A DNA stretch of 60,533 nucleotides from a virus, in IMG/VR virus record IMGVR_UViG_3300048625_000009, positions 1-60,533 of that record, one strand, 5' to 3'. The notes beneath the pieces are model-generated. The model saw nothing but the letters and a program-made list of their open reading frames with translations, ran no database searches and was not told where the DNA came from. Positions within the stretch are counted from its first letter, which is position 1, and each line of letters begins with the position of its first letter. Shown in pieces: positions 15,215 to 24,900 of the stretch. Both the position numbers and the translations under genes were made by a program.

Positions 15215-17224
15215 TTAAGCAGTGAATAGTGTTGGAACACCTTTAATAACAGCTGTACCAGAAGAAACAGTTGCTTGTAATAAGACATTGCTGCCAGAAA
15301 TTGTTACACTAAATGCCGTGTTAGTGGTAGCAGTTTGCAATTCACTATCTGTTAGGTAGTTTGATGACATTGTGGCAGTTGTGCCATCATGTACAACTAA
15401 GAATTTCATAATTTTATATGCAGATCCATTTTTAACTTGAACAGTAAACTCACCAGAAGTATATGTAGCTTTAGGGAATGAGAATACAGTCTGTGCAGAA
15501 GATCCAGATGTAGTGAAAGAAAAAGAATCTCTAGTAGCAATATCTTGATGATTAAAACCTTTTGATTTATAGTAACCATAGGTTCCAGAGAATACTCCAC
15601 TAGTTTCAGTACCATCTACATAAAATTCCATTTGATTGGAATCATTACCCAATACTAAAGCAGCGTTTTTATCACTACCTTTAAAGTAGTGCATACGCAG
15701 ACCAACATCTTTACCGTCATCAGAAGTTAGTACACCACCATCTGTAGAATGTAATTCTAAAATAGAGTCTGAATAACTTGAATTTGTAGATGTAACAGTA
15801 GTAGTTGTACCTTGAATCGTAATGTTACCTGTGACAGTTAAGTTACCAGATAGCAGAGTTGTTCCAGCAGCATTTCCAAGATTAAGAGTAGTAGCAGCAC
15901 CAAAGGCATTAACTGTAGTAGCTATTGTATTCCATAAATTCTGAGTAGTCTGCGTGCCAACAATAGTTGGATTCCCGAGCGTTAATGTTCCGCTAGTTCC
16001 ACCAAGACGAACTGTAGTAGCAGCGCTACCCACATTAAGTGTAGTAACTACTGAATTGAAAATAGATCCAGTTGTTCCAGTAGTAGTTGTAATCGTAGGC
16101 GTCTTCATCTGTAAAGCGCCTGTAGAGCTGATAAATCTCCACTTTTCATTCGCGGCTAAAAATCCACCAGTACCTAAAATAATATCACCGACTGCTGAGT
16201 TGCCACCAGTTGCTAATACTAAGTTACCATTTAATCCAGATCCACCTACAGGTTGTACAAAGAAATATCCATCATTGTTGCCTGTTATTGTATAATTACT
16301 ATCACTAAAATTAGATCCAGTAATACCCATATCAGCCCAACCAGCTGTATCTGAACCATTATCTGCATATGCAACAAGATCAGATGAACCTGCTGAGTTT
16401 GAGTTAGTCATTGCTAACTGAGCATATGTACTACCACCAGCTTTAAAAACACCTGCAGGCGCTGTAAGAGGTGATGTAGAAGCGTTAGTTCCAACGTATA
16501 ATACGCTGCCGACTGCTAGCGATTTTACAATAGAAGCACCACCAGCAATAGTTAATGCGCCATTTGTTCCAGTAGTGGCATCAGCAGTGCCACTAATAGC
16601 AATAGATGTTAGACCCGCAATAGTAGATGACGAGCTTCCAAGATCAATAACTGTTGACCCGATAGTAACGTTAGCAGTCGCCCATGTAGGAGCATAACCA
16701 GCACCAGCAGACTTCAAGAATGTTCCAGAAGCACCAGCTGTAATGAATGTAGATAAACCAGTATCAGCCTGAATAATCAACTGTCCAGCAGAACCACCAG
16801 CAATGTTCGTTGCTGTAGCAGCAAGAGTAGATGTACCAGCAGAGATAGAAGAAGCTGCAACCCAAGTAGGGGCACCAGTACCACCAGAAGTTAAAATCTG
16901 ACCAGATGTACCAGCAGCAGAAAGAGCTAAACCACCAGATGTAGAATAAGCTACAGCACCAGCGGTAGCTGTGAGAGAAGAACCAGTACCACCATATGCT
17001 AAACCAACAGCATTACCCTGCCAAGCAGAGCCAGTACTAAATGTTTTGTTTAGCGCTGTTTGTGATGAGATATTATTAAGCATGGTGGCACCGCCACCTG
17101 CAGTAGTTCCATCATGTAGACGAATCGTTTTAAGATCGGTGTCAACAGAAATTTCACCAATAGCGCCTGTAAACGCATTGTTCTGTGTTGTTGTACCTCG
17201 TCTAAATTGTACTTGTGTTGACAT
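15215..17224 (-). CDS. Tail-fibre or whisker-like protein with Mtd-type N-terminus
   Basis: 669 residues, rich in G, S, T, A and N. The N-terminus QVQFRRGTTTQNNAFTGAIG followed by GEISVDTDLKTIRLHDG resembles the N-terminal domain of the phage major tropism determinant and many tail-fibre proteins. The middle is a series of short beta repeats; around residues 480-500 there is an Ile/Thr-rich shaft (NLTVTGNITIQGTTTTVTS). The C-terminal 150 residues form a distinct domain ending IKGVPTLFTA. It is immediately 5' of gene 13, the place of T4 wac, so it may be a whisker functional equivalent. No reverse transcriptase or template repeat for diversification was seen. Confidence 0.75.
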   Translation of the reverse strand: MSTQVQFRRGTTTQNNAFTGAIGEISVDTDLKTIRLHDGTTAGGGATMLNNISSQTALNKTFSTGSAWQGNAVGLAYGGTGSSLTATAGAVAYSTSGGLALSAAGTSGQILTSGGTGAPTWVAASSISAGTSTLAATATNIAGGSAGQLIIQADTGLSTFITAGASGTFLKSAGAGYAPTWATANVTIGSTVIDLGSSSSTIAGLTSIAISGTADATTGTNGALTIAGGASIVKSLAVGSVLYVGTNASTSPLTAPAGVFKAGGSTYAQLAMTNSNSAGSSDLVAYADNGSDTAGWADMGITGSNFSDSNYTITGNNDGYFFVQPVGGSGLNGNLVLATGGNSAVGDIILGTGGFLAANEKWRFISSTGALQMKTPTITTTTGTTGSIFNSVVTTLNVGSAATTVRLGGTSGTLTLGNPTIVGTQTTQNLWNTIATTVNAFGAATTLNLGNAAGTTLLSGNLTVTGNITIQGTTTTVTSTNSSYSDSILELHSTDGGVLTSDDGKDVGLRMHYFKGSDKNAALVLGNDSNQMEFYVDGTETSGVFSGTYGYYKSKGFNHQDIATRDSFSFTTSGSSAQTVFSFPKATYTSGEFTVQVKNGSAYKIMKFLVVHDGTTATMSSNYLTDSELQTATTNTAFSVTISGSNVLLQATVSSGTAVIKGVPTLFTA

Positions 17225-17244
17225 AGTTTTCCTCTAATTCGATA

Positions 17245-17252
17245 TATTTAGG
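17245..17252 (-). promoter_or_regulatory. CCTAAATA late-promoter-like element before 669-aa fibre gene
   Basis: Overlaps the stop of the preceding gene and lies 20 bases before the ATG, with GAGGAAAA in between. Unlike the leaderless cases it leaves room for a ribosome site. Confidence 0.45.
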
Positions 17253-20130
17253 CTTGGGCTTCAGACCAGAATAGGTTGATGTTAATGTTTGATGCTCCAC
17301 CACTCGACGCGATGTTTTTAACAACAACAGCTAAAACGTCTGGACCGTCTGGATAGTTTGAATAACCACCAATAGCTGAGTTCGTTAATTCTTTAAGTTC
17401 TGATAAGTCAATCTCAGCAAAACCAGCTGGTTGTCCAAGTGTTGAGAAGTTTTGTTCACCTGGAGTTGCTGCAGTAGAAGTACTGGTAGATACTTGGGCA
17501 AAGGATGGCTGTGAGCCTAGACCAACAGTGTTAACTGCAGTCCATGTTAATGTAGACGCATCAATATTTCCAGGGTTTAGAATACCATAAACCTGAACTG
17601 GAACGTCTGACTGAATCTGTAAGTTTTGTAGTAACAACTGTGATCGGTTAATTAGATCTCGATCTCCAAAATTACCAGCAATTGAGTTTGACACTGATGG
17701 GGCTAAACGTAGGAAGAATGCAGTTTTGGACTGTCCACCAGATAGTGTAATACCTGTTGCAGCGTAGTTAAAGTAGTAACCACGATCTGAGTCGAAATTA
17801 CCATCCATGATGTAAGAAGATCCCCAGTGGTTAATAATTGGAGAACATGTACATGTGATAAGAGTTACTGAGTTATATCCATTACCAACTGCATGAACTG
17901 CCGCTGCACCACCAGAGAATGATTTAGTAGAACCACCTACAAACATAGAGAAAGACGCTCCACGTGTTAGACCAGTTAATGTATTACCAGACTTGCCTGT
18001 ATATTGAATATACTCACTATCAATTAAAACTACACCACCTGTAGATGGGAAACGAGAAGCATCAAATAATGTCATTGATGTTACAGAGTTATTCATTGCA
18101 ACTGCAAGTCGATCTCTAGCTGATTCATTGATGGCTTGATAACGAACAGCAGTATTACCTGTACGCATATATGCTTCATCGTTTACGTTGTTCTGTTTCA
18201 TACGATGAACCAGAATCATATTACCGTCACCACCACGACACATAAAGTCGATAAAACCTGCACCATACCAAGAGAACGAGATACCAAGCATCTGCATCTT
18301 GTTTAGGTTAATGTTATAACCTGAAATACCAGTACCATCAATTTTATCAAAGTTGAATTGAGACTGTGGGATACGTTGATCTAGAACCTGTGCAATTTTA
18401 ATACCAGCAGAGTTATTGACACCACGATACTCTGGGTTAATTGACATTGTATTATCGTCTGTGATAGAACCAACACGATATGTCATACCACGAATAACGA
18501 TAGTATCACCAACCTTCAATTGTTGAGTGAAACGACAAGATGTACCTGTTACTGACTGAGACCCTGCAGTAACAGAAACGAAACCAGATAATTGATATGT
18601 GGCAGAACGTTTAACGACTGCAAGTTCTTGCCCATCAAATTCCCAGAAAATGCCGTTTTGATCATCGAATGGACCGCAACGAGTAGAAGCTCCAACCCAA
18701 TTTTTAACAGTAACACGTGGAAGGTTGGTAATAACAGCAGTTGTACTAGCAAGCTGAGTGATAGCATTAACTGTGAATGTAGATTCGTTAACAACAGTAC
18801 CTACACCATACGTGCCATTATAACCAGCGGTAACAACACCTGCAATCTGAATAGTAGCACCAGCTTGTAATCCATGGTCAATCTCAGTCGAGACTGTAAT
18901 AACAGAACCCACACTAGTACCTGCAGCAGAAATCTGATCCAAGTTCATAACTGGGTTGAACAAAACACCAGAAGTCCAGAGCATGCCTTTACCAGATTGG
19001 TAACGCATGTATTTCTTTGTTTGACGAGAAACAGAAGCTCCATGTGATGGTAAGAATGTGCCGATGTTAACACCACCATCAAATGGACGATGTTGAACAT
19101 AAGCATCTGATCGAGTATAAGTCTTGGCAATAATACCAGAGTTTGCTACTGCGCCACCAACTCGTGCCGTAAATGTGAATGTAGTTGAAGATGGTACAGT
19201 CTCAACGAAAAAGTTACCACCCATCAAATTATGGTTAGTTTCAGAAGAAGTAACTACGTTAACAAGAGGGCATCCAGCAACTAAACCATGTGGAGCAGAA
19301 CATGTAACTGTAATCTTAGAAGGGGAATTAGTATCAGAAACATATCCAGTAATTGGAAGGTCAGCCCCAGCATAGAAGCCACCACGACGAGCATATGTTG
19401 ACTGATTGTAAACAGTTGTGCCGTTAACACCAACGATACCTTTAGCAAAAAATGTAAATGTAGTAGTGTCAGGAACTGTTGCAACAACGAACGCTCCTTC
19501 AGAACGAGCAGCATTTGATACGCCTGCAGTACCAAAGATAATTACTGGCTGCGCGATAGAAAGTCCGTGTGGTTGAGAACATGTAACCGTCATAATAGAA
19601 GGATTACCGCCGTCAGATGTAATATTAGTCATGAACAAATCAAGACCTGGTTTTTCGTAAATACCTGGAATTCCGCGGATGTCAGAATAGTTCTGCCACT
19701 TAGTTGGCTGAAGACCATACTCAAAGTCAGCATCAATCATTGCCATTGGCTGAGCGACACGTTGGCGTTCAATAGCATCAACACCGAATGCATATGGGCG
19801 AATAATGTTACCGATCTGTTTTGGAGCGTCAGTGTAAATCGCGATCTTATCAGAAGACAGCATAGAAGCAGTATCAGCAGCGAATGTTACAGTACTTGCG
19901 CCTACTTGTTCAGAATACTGCGACGTATCACCCATGAATGTTGTATCATCTGGGTTATATGAGATAGAACCATTCTTAGTTGGGTCACCAATCGCATAGA
20001 TGTTTGTCTGTTGCGTCTTGTTTGCAATAATCAAAAGTTGAGTCAGGTCAACTTTTCCAGGGAATTTTAAAGTACCTTGCCCTGCAGCGTTTGGGGAAAA
20101 TATGTATTTTTCAATTAACTGACGTGCCAT
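17248..20130 (-). CDS. Large virion structural protein with HGL beta repeats
   Basis: 960 residues. The N-terminus (MARQLIEKYIFSPNAAGQG) is typical of a structural protein family of marine T4-like phages that I know only as conserved virion protein. At about residues 178-230, 272-325 and 404-455 there are three copies of a beta unit with the pattern ITVTxxxPHGLxxG...NGxxxVxTVxxxTFTF. The C-terminal half has FSWYGAGFIDFMCRGGDGNMILVH and ends in a S/T/G-rich region. It lies within the fibre cluster, with AAGGAT as ribosome site. A baseplate or fibre-connecting role is likely from position; the exact role is unknown. Confidence 0.7.
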   Translation of the reverse strand: MARQLIEKYIFSPNAAGQGTLKFPGKVDLTQLLIIANKTQQTNIYAIGDPTKNGSISYNPDDTTFMGDTSQYSEQVGASTVTFAADTASMLSSDKIAIYTDAPKQIGNIIRPYAFGVDAIERQRVAQPMAMIDADFEYGLQPTKWQNYSDIRGIPGIYEKPGLDLFMTNITSDGGNPSIMTVTCSQPHGLSIAQPVIIFGTAGVSNAARSEGAFVVATVPDTTTFTFFAKGIVGVNGTTVYNQSTYARRGGFYAGADLPITGYVSDTNSPSKITVTCSAPHGLVAGCPLVNVVTSSETNHNLMGGNFFVETVPSSTTFTFTARVGGAVANSGIIAKTYTRSDAYVQHRPFDGGVNIGTFLPSHGASVSRQTKKYMRYQSGKGMLWTSGVLFNPVMNLDQISAAGTSVGSVITVSTEIDHGLQAGATIQIAGVVTAGYNGTYGVGTVVNESTFTVNAITQLASTTAVITNLPRVTVKNWVGASTRCGPFDDQNGIFWEFDGQELAVVKRSATYQLSGFVSVTAGSQSVTGTSCRFTQQLKVGDTIVIRGMTYRVGSITDDNTMSINPEYRGVNNSAGIKIAQVLDQRIPQSQFNFDKIDGTGISGYNINLNKMQMLGISFSWYGAGFIDFMCRGGDGNMILVHRMKQNNVNDEAYMRTGNTAVRYQAINESARDRLAVAMNNSVTSMTLFDASRFPSTGGVVLIDSEYIQYTGKSGNTLTGLTRGASFSMFVGGSTKSFSGGAAAVHAVGNGYNSVTLITCTCSPIINHWGSSYIMDGNFDSDRGYYFNYAATGITLSGGQSKTAFFLRLAPSVSNSIAGNFGDRDLINRSQLLLQNLQIQSDVPVQVYGILNPGNIDASTLTWTAVNTVGLGSQPSFAQVSTSTSTAATPGEQNFSTLGQPAGFAEIDLSELKELTNSAIGGYSNYPDGPDVLAVVVKNIASSGGASNININLFWSEAQA

Positions 20131-20139
20131 TGTATATCC

Positions 20140-20754
20140 TTAGAAGCCGAAAATAATAGAATAACCAAGATAGTCTGATTTGACAGATTGGTCAATGTTG
20201 TTTAACGAGATAATACCCGTAAAGCTCAATACACCTAAGTCATAGATGTTGTTTGATACACCTGTTACTAATCCTTCATCTTCTGATACTGTGATAACAC
20301 CGTCAGTGATTAAACCCATATCATATTGTGATGAAGCGAAAACAGCAGATGCCACAACAGCATTAGAGTCAGCGTTGACCCATTGCGTGCCATTGTATGT
20401 AAGAACCTGTTGTGTTTTTGGAGTTGCTAGATTAACGTCAGATAGAGTTGATAACTGACCAGCATTTGGATTAGACCATTGAATGCCAGATCCTGTGGAC
20501 ATTAAAACTTGCCCAGAGTTACCAACACTATTGTTAATGGTTAAGGTTCCTGATAGTACAGGAGATGAGATTGTTTTGTTCGTCAGAGTCTGAGTTGATG
20601 AACTTGACCCGAGATGTTGAATTGTATTGGAAGAATCTGTGAAATACAGTTTACCATCAGCATAGTTTAATGCTAACTCACCGTATACTAAATCATCAGT
20701 AGTTGGTACTTTTGATCCAACTGATGATTTCTTGAGTATAATTTTATTACTCAT
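20140..20754 (-). CDS. Short tail-fibre-like protein
   Basis: 204 residues. The N-terminus IILKKSSVGSKVPTTDDLVYG then GELALNYADGKLYFTD is the same attachment-type motif found at the start of the two neighbouring fibre genes (677 aa and 669 aa). The centre has the TQTLTNKTISSPVLSG motif shared with the 677-aa protein. The C-terminal 60 residues differ from its neighbours and may form a tip. It has its own upstream promoter-like element and hairpin and a ribosome site AGGAAG. Confidence 0.7.
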   Translation of the reverse strand: MSNKIILKKSSVGSKVPTTDDLVYGELALNYADGKLYFTDSSNTIQHLGSSSSTQTLTNKTISSPVLSGTLTINNSVGNSGQVLMSTGSGIQWSNPNAGQLSTLSDVNLATPKTQQVLTYNGTQWVNADSNAVVASAVFASSQYDMGLITDGVITVSEDEGLVTGVSNNIYDLGVLSFTGIISLNNIDQSVKSDYLGYSIIFGF

Positions 20755-20776
20755 TCATCTTCCTAAAAAGGTTAAA

Positions 20777-20796
20777 GCTGGGGTAAAAACCCCAGC
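20777..20796 (-). terminator. Hairpin terminator between fibre genes
   Basis: A perfect 8-bp GC-rich stem (GCTGGGGT/ACCCCAGC) with a four-base loop, followed on the minus strand by TTTAACCTTTTT. It lies 20 bases after the stop of the 677-aa fibre gene. Confidence 0.75.
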
Positions 20797-20806
20797 GGAC
20801 TAAGTT

Positions 20807-20813
20807 TATTTAG
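20807..20813 (-). promoter_or_regulatory. CTAAATA element upstream of 204-aa fibre gene
   Basis: Minus strand GACTAAATAAACTTAGTC, also a small inverted repeat (GACTAA/TTAGTC), between the 677-aa gene stop and the hairpin. A transcript from here would pass through the hairpin before reaching the next gene, so its activity as a promoter is doubtful. Confidence 0.3.
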
Positions 20814-20815
20814 TC

Positions 20816-22849
20816 TTAATATGTGCCACCGTCAATATTGAATCCATCAAGATTAGAACTAGAAGCACCAGAGCCAATAATGTCTGTACCAACATAAACT
20901 TTCTTCGCTACAGATAGACCACCAGACAGAACAACAGCAGCAGTTCCAAGAGGACCAGCGTCTGTTGTATTGGTAAATGTTACTAATCCAGAAGCAGAAA
21001 GAGTTGTAGCAGCTACTGAACCAGCGAATGAAGAAGATGTGATTGTCTTATTGCTTAGTGCTTCAGTACCAGCTAATGTTGCTAATGTACCAGTAGTAGG
21101 TAATGTAACACTAGTTACATCAGTTACTGTTAGTGTAGTAGCATACGCACCAGCAGTAGTAAGGTTACCGCCAAGAGTAATTGTCTTAGAACCGTTATTA
21201 ACACCAGTACCACCATAAGTTGGTCCAATGATAGTACCTTGCCAAACACCAGTACCGATAGTACCTAATGTAGTTATAGATGATTGACCCACATATGTTG
21301 ATGCAATGTCAATGCTATCTGCATTAACAGTGATTCTGTTTGATGTACCAACAACAGCGAGTACACCAGATGTTAGTGTTAAACCATCACCAGCGACAGT
21401 AGATTTTAATTGTAGGTTATCAGAAGTGATTTCCAAACCACCTGAAGATGCTACATTAACTTCTAGTGTGTAACCATTTTTAGAAAGACCATTACCAGCA
21501 ATTAGTGTACCAGACGCTGAGAATAATGTGAACGTTAAAGCAGTAGAACCAACAGTTACTGTACCATCAGTTGTTAGTACAAAACCACAGTCACTGTTAA
21601 CAGTACCTTGTTCAACGAAAGTAAATACACCAGATGTAACTTCATTCGGCGCATCAAAGTCTGTGGCACGAGTCCATGCGCCGTCAGCAACTACATAGAT
21701 ACCATTCTGAGAACCAGTGCTTTGGTCTTTAACAAGAACTCGGTCTCCAACAGAAAGATCAATACCATCAATATTTTGTGTATTACTTAATGTAATGTCA
21801 CCTGTAGTAGCAACACGAACTGATTGTTTAACATCTAAACCAGAACGAGCAGCGTCAACATAGTATTTTGTAGCAGCATCAGAGTCTGATACAGGTTCTG
21901 CTACGTTAGTGATACGAGAAGCAGAAACGTTAACTGTACCAGTACCATTAGGGTCTAGAACAATATTACCGTTTGTATCTGTAGAAGAAATTGTGTTACC
22001 AGTAACACGGATATTACCAACGTCTACTTGAGTAAGACCTGCGATAGTAGTAGAAGAACTACCAAGAGCAACTGTAGTTGTACCAAATGTTACAGAACTA
22101 TTAACAAGAGAAGAATTTCCGATGTTAGATAGTGTATTAGAAGAACCACTAATAGACTTATTAGTTAAAGTCTGAGAACCAGTTAATGTAGCGACTGTGG
22201 AGTCAATGTCGAAAGTTACTGTATTTGCAGTAACAGTAGAAGTGATACCAGTACCACCAACAAAACCAAGTGTCTCGCTTAAAAGAGAGATACCATCAGT
22301 GCCAGTGTCGCCAGTAATGTTTAGTGTTGTTGCGATATTAGCAGTAGAAACTGCAGTGATTAAACCCTTACCATTTACTGTGATAATAGGGATTGCAGTG
22401 GCAGAACCGAATTGACCAGTATTACTGTTAACAGTTGCTAATGTGATAGCTTGGCTATAATTAGCAGATCCATCAAACGAACCAGAAGCAGTAGCATCAC
22501 CAGTTAAAGCGATAGTACGAGCAGTTGCTAATTTAGTTGATGTAGCCGCATTACCAGTTAAATCTGCAGTGATTGTACCAGCAGTAAAGTTACCAGAAGC
22601 ATCTCTCTTAACTAGAGTAGATGCAGTGTTTAGATTGGTCGCTGCAGTTACCATGTCGGTAAAGAACTTACCACCGATAACTACGTGAGAAGCAGCATTT
22701 CCTGCAGTCTCTGAGCCCATACCAATGTATAAACGATCACCACCGTTGGAACCGTTATCTGCTAATGCTGAGTAGGCTAGTTCTCCAGCACCAAGGGTAC
22801 TTGGGTTCCCTGATACTGAAGAACGTTTAATTCTAATAATTGATGCCAT
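20816..22849 (-). CDS. Tail-fibre protein with Mtd-type N-terminus
   Basis: 677 residues, G/S/T/A/V-rich and low in charged residues. The start IIRIKRSSVSGNPSTLGAGE followed by LAYSA is the fibre attachment motif shared with the 204-aa and 669-aa products. Residues about 325-440 contain AATKYYVDAARSGLDVKQSV and GDRVLVKDQSTGSQNGIYVV, a domain common in phage tail-fibre proteins. The rest is a series of short beta-strand repeats (LTGNAATSTKLATARTIALT type). Ribosome site GGAGAAATAAAAG. It is followed by a hairpin, so it may end a transcript. Confidence 0.75.
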   Translation of the reverse strand: MASIIRIKRSSVSGNPSTLGAGELAYSALADNGSNGGDRLYIGMGSETAGNAASHVVIGGKFFTDMVTAATNLNTASTLVKRDASGNFTAGTITADLTGNAATSTKLATARTIALTGDATASGSFDGSANYSQAITLATVNSNTGQFGSATAIPIITVNGKGLITAVSTANIATTLNITGDTGTDGISLLSETLGFVGGTGITSTVTANTVTFDIDSTVATLTGSQTLTNKSISGSSNTLSNIGNSSLVNSSVTFGTTTVALGSSSTTIAGLTQVDVGNIRVTGNTISSTDTNGNIVLDPNGTGTVNVSASRITNVAEPVSDSDAATKYYVDAARSGLDVKQSVRVATTGDITLSNTQNIDGIDLSVGDRVLVKDQSTGSQNGIYVVADGAWTRATDFDAPNEVTSGVFTFVEQGTVNSDCGFVLTTDGTVTVGSTALTFTLFSASGTLIAGNGLSKNGYTLEVNVASSGGLEITSDNLQLKSTVAGDGLTLTSGVLAVVGTSNRITVNADSIDIASTYVGQSSITTLGTIGTGVWQGTIIGPTYGGTGVNNGSKTITLGGNLTTAGAYATTLTVTDVTSVTLPTTGTLATLAGTEALSNKTITSSSFAGSVAATTLSASGLVTFTNTTDAGPLGTAAVVLSGGLSVAKKVYVGTDIIGSGASSSNLDGFNIDGGTY

Positions 22850-22863
22850 CTTTTATTTCTCCA

Positions 22864-23109
22864 TTAAAATTCTCCACCTTCCATGTCTTGTGCATCTAAG
22901 GTGGTTGTGGATGTCCACTTGTTTGTTATTGTTTTGTATACCAAAATAGACCCGTCAATCCTATTTGTAGCATCAACATCTGCGATATTCGATATTGATT
23001 CAACTACAGAAGGGTTGGCCACGTTTGATGAAGAAAGTGTAAGAACACCCTCAGAGACTGCTACCTGAAGTGCTTCATCTGGAGTTACAATAGCTATTGT
23101 ATCTGTCAT
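22864..23109 (-). CDS. Small fibre-region protein
   Basis: 81 residues, acidic, no Cys, no membrane segment. The C-terminus SILVYKTITNKWTSTTTLDAQ is of the type seen in fibre-associated proteins, where such segments precede a fibre domain. The start is 4 bases after the previous stop. I recognise no family; the context suggests a small virion or fibre-assembly protein. Confidence 0.55.
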   Translation of the reverse strand: MTDTIAIVTPDEALQVAVSEGVLTLSSSNVANPSVVESISNIADVDATNRIDGSILVYKTITNKWTSTTTLDAQDMEGGEF

Positions 23110-23112
23110 TGT

Positions 23113-23448
23113 TTAAATCTGTGTTATTTGTGGGTTAACAGTTACGATACCCTCGACCACTCTAGTTTTTGTGCCAGATGGTGATGTGATTTCTACGTCA
23201 TATAACCAGCGTCCCGCAGGAATAGCTGATGATTGGTCTGAATCAAGTTGGAGGCGAACTTTTCCGTTCGCTGCATCGTAGATAGATGCGGTGAAGTTAT
23301 AGGCTACAGATGAGCTATACGACTTTCTCATTTGAGACTTAGCCGTATATCCTGTTAAATTTAGCGCTTGCCCATTCGTAGCAGCAACAGTGATGATATT
23401 ACTGTAGTTAGCACCAGCGTCTACGAAAAGATTGCTAATTGTCGCCAT
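23113..23448 (-). CDS. Small structural protein, immunoglobulin-like
   Basis: 111 residues with strong beta pattern: LTGYTAKSQMRKSYSSSVAY in the first half and GKVRLQLDSDQSSAIPAG then RWLYDVEI in the second, ending VVEGIVTVNPQITQI. Such small beta-sandwich proteins occur in tail regions of many phages (similar in layout to the N-terminal domain of baseplate upper proteins). It is the first gene after a perfect TATAAATA and probably begins the transcript for the fibre genes downstream. Confidence 0.65.
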   Translation of the reverse strand: MATISNLFVDAGANYSNIITVAATNGQALNLTGYTAKSQMRKSYSSSVAYNFTASIYDAANGKVRLQLDSDQSSAIPAGRWLYDVEITSPSGTKTRVVEGIVTVNPQITQI

Positions 23449-23478
23449 CGTTTAATCCTAAAATGATTCTTATCATCT

Positions 23479-23486
23479 TATTTATA
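23479..23486 (-). promoter_or_regulatory. Perfect T4-type late promoter (TATAAATA)
   Basis: TATAAATA on the minus strand in the 55-base gap between the radical SAM gene and the 111-aa gene, 30 bases before the ATG. It is intergenic, so it is unlikely to be a coding coincidence. Confidence 0.75.
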
Positions 23487-23503
23487 AAGGATGGAATTTG
23501 CAA

Positions 23504-24892
23504 TTAAACTGCAAGGATAGGAATTATCTTTTTAGCTTTTCTAGTCTTTTCAGGTTTCCCGTTAACCCACCAGAAAATGTCTTTTCTGTCCTGTCTCAGA
23601 GGACCATCGATGTACATAGGGACGAATCCAGTGGCTGTTTCAATCGCTGTCGCAAACACTACAATGTTATCGCTGTATGCGTTATTGCAAGAAGCCTCCC
23701 AGAGATCTCCAGAAAGGAACATACAAGCGCCTTTACAGATATGGATAACTGGACACTTAGGGCATTCTTCTCTATCTTTCCAGTGCGTAGAAGTATCTAA
23801 TCTTACAGCATCTAGATCAGAAACATGGCCAATTTTATGCGAAACACCAGCTGGGTTGTTAGAAACAGCACTCACGTTCTGGCAGGTTAGTACGTTTCCA
23901 TTTAAGTCTACTGCCATAGAACCAGACTTATCCATACCACACTTCTGTGGTAGTGATTCGATCCTTCTCCCAGAATAGATACCGTTCAAGAAACCTTTAA
24001 CTTTATCACCAATAGCCATGAAACGAGTAACCTTAGTTTCTCTAAGTTCATTATATGCTAAGTTTCTAAATTTGATTTCCTCTTCTTCATCTTGAAGAGA
24101 GTTTGTCATACCACCTTCGTCGTATGCGTCTACGAAACCACCTTCGCCAATAGTCACGTACTGGATCCAGTCTTCCCCAACATTGTCTCGAATGAAGTTG
24201 ACAAAATATCTTTCAATGTCAGCGCGACTAACGTTCTTATTGTTAATCATTGCATTGAATGAGAACTTATTTTGAGGCGCGAGAATCTTAAATGCATGAA
24301 GAATAGCTTCTTTAGATTTTGCATCTTCTAGGGGATCTGGTCCACGAACGTGTTGACCTGGACCATCGTGGGAAAAACCAATCCAGAAGCCGTGTTTGTC
24401 TAGCCACTCAATCTTATCCATATCCAACAAACTACCGTTAGTGATAACTGAGCGAGTTGAGTTTGGATACTTTTCTACAATAGCCTCTACTAATGGTTTC
24501 ATCGTTTTCCAATAAACGAAAGGCTCGCCACCCCAGAATTCAAAATGTGTACCTAGTCCCTGACCATCATCGCCGCCTTGATACCAAGTAGACATATTTT
24601 CTACGAATGGTAGAACGTCATCTGGATTAGTAGAATCTGCATGTGGGACAAAACGTTGTGAGCAATAATCACACTCAAAATTACAAGAAAGACCGAGCTG
24701 GACTTTAATTGTCTTTAGATCTTTTTTAGAGTGTTCTATCTTTGCGGGCTCAGCGACTGGTGGAGAAGTTATCGTGCCATTTAGAATATGGGTTCCATCT
24801 TGCCACTTTAGAGTGCTAAGAGAACTATCATATATCATGACTCTTTCTTCTTGATTGACTGGGTTCCATGCTTTAATTTCAAACGTTGCCAT
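23504..24892 (-). CDS. Radical SAM enzyme with SPASM domain (peptide maturase type)
   Basis: 462 residues. The radical SAM cluster motif CNFECDYC (Cys70, Cys74, Cys77; CxxxCxxC) is preceded by QLGLS. The SAM-binding GGEP is at 121-124, and TNG at 151-153. The C-terminus has the full seven-cysteine SPASM signature: Cys318-x13-G-x4-Cys337, then Cys377-x2-Cys380-x5-Cys386-x3-Cys390, then Cys402, which binds two auxiliary [4Fe-4S] clusters. SPASM enzymes mostly modify peptides or proteins (thioether or C-C crosslinks, formylglycine formation). The ribosome site overlaps the stop of the PP-loop gene, so the two are co-translated. I infer that it modifies a phage tail protein. It lacks an N-terminal RRE domain that I can recognise; the first 55 residues are a short beta region. 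Confidence 0.9.
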   Translation of the reverse strand: MATFEIKAWNPVNQEERVMIYDSSLSTLKWQDGTHILNGTITSPPVAEPAKIEHSKKDLKTIKVQLGLSCNFECDYCSQRFVPHADSTNPDDVLPFVENMSTWYQGGDDGQGLGTHFEFWGGEPFVYWKTMKPLVEAIVEKYPNSTRSVITNGSLLDMDKIEWLDKHGFWIGFSHDGPGQHVRGPDPLEDAKSKEAILHAFKILAPQNKFSFNAMINNKNVSRADIERYFVNFIRDNVGEDWIQYVTIGEGGFVDAYDEGGMTNSLQDEEEEIKFRNLAYNELRETKVTRFMAIGDKVKGFLNGIYSGRRIESLPQKCGMDKSGSMAVDLNGNVLTCQNVSAVSNNPAGVSHKIGHVSDLDAVRLDTSTHWKDREECPKCPVIHICKGACMFLSGDLWEASCNNAYSDNIVVFATAIETATGFVPMYIDGPLRQDRKDIFWWVNGKPEKTRKAKKIIPILAV

Positions 24893-24900
24893 TATTTACC

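Noticed and set aside
15215-22849. Diversity-generating retroelement, suggested by Mtd-like N-termini of the fibre proteins
   Set aside because: No reverse transcriptase gene, accessory Avd-like gene or template/variable repeat pair was seen in the window.
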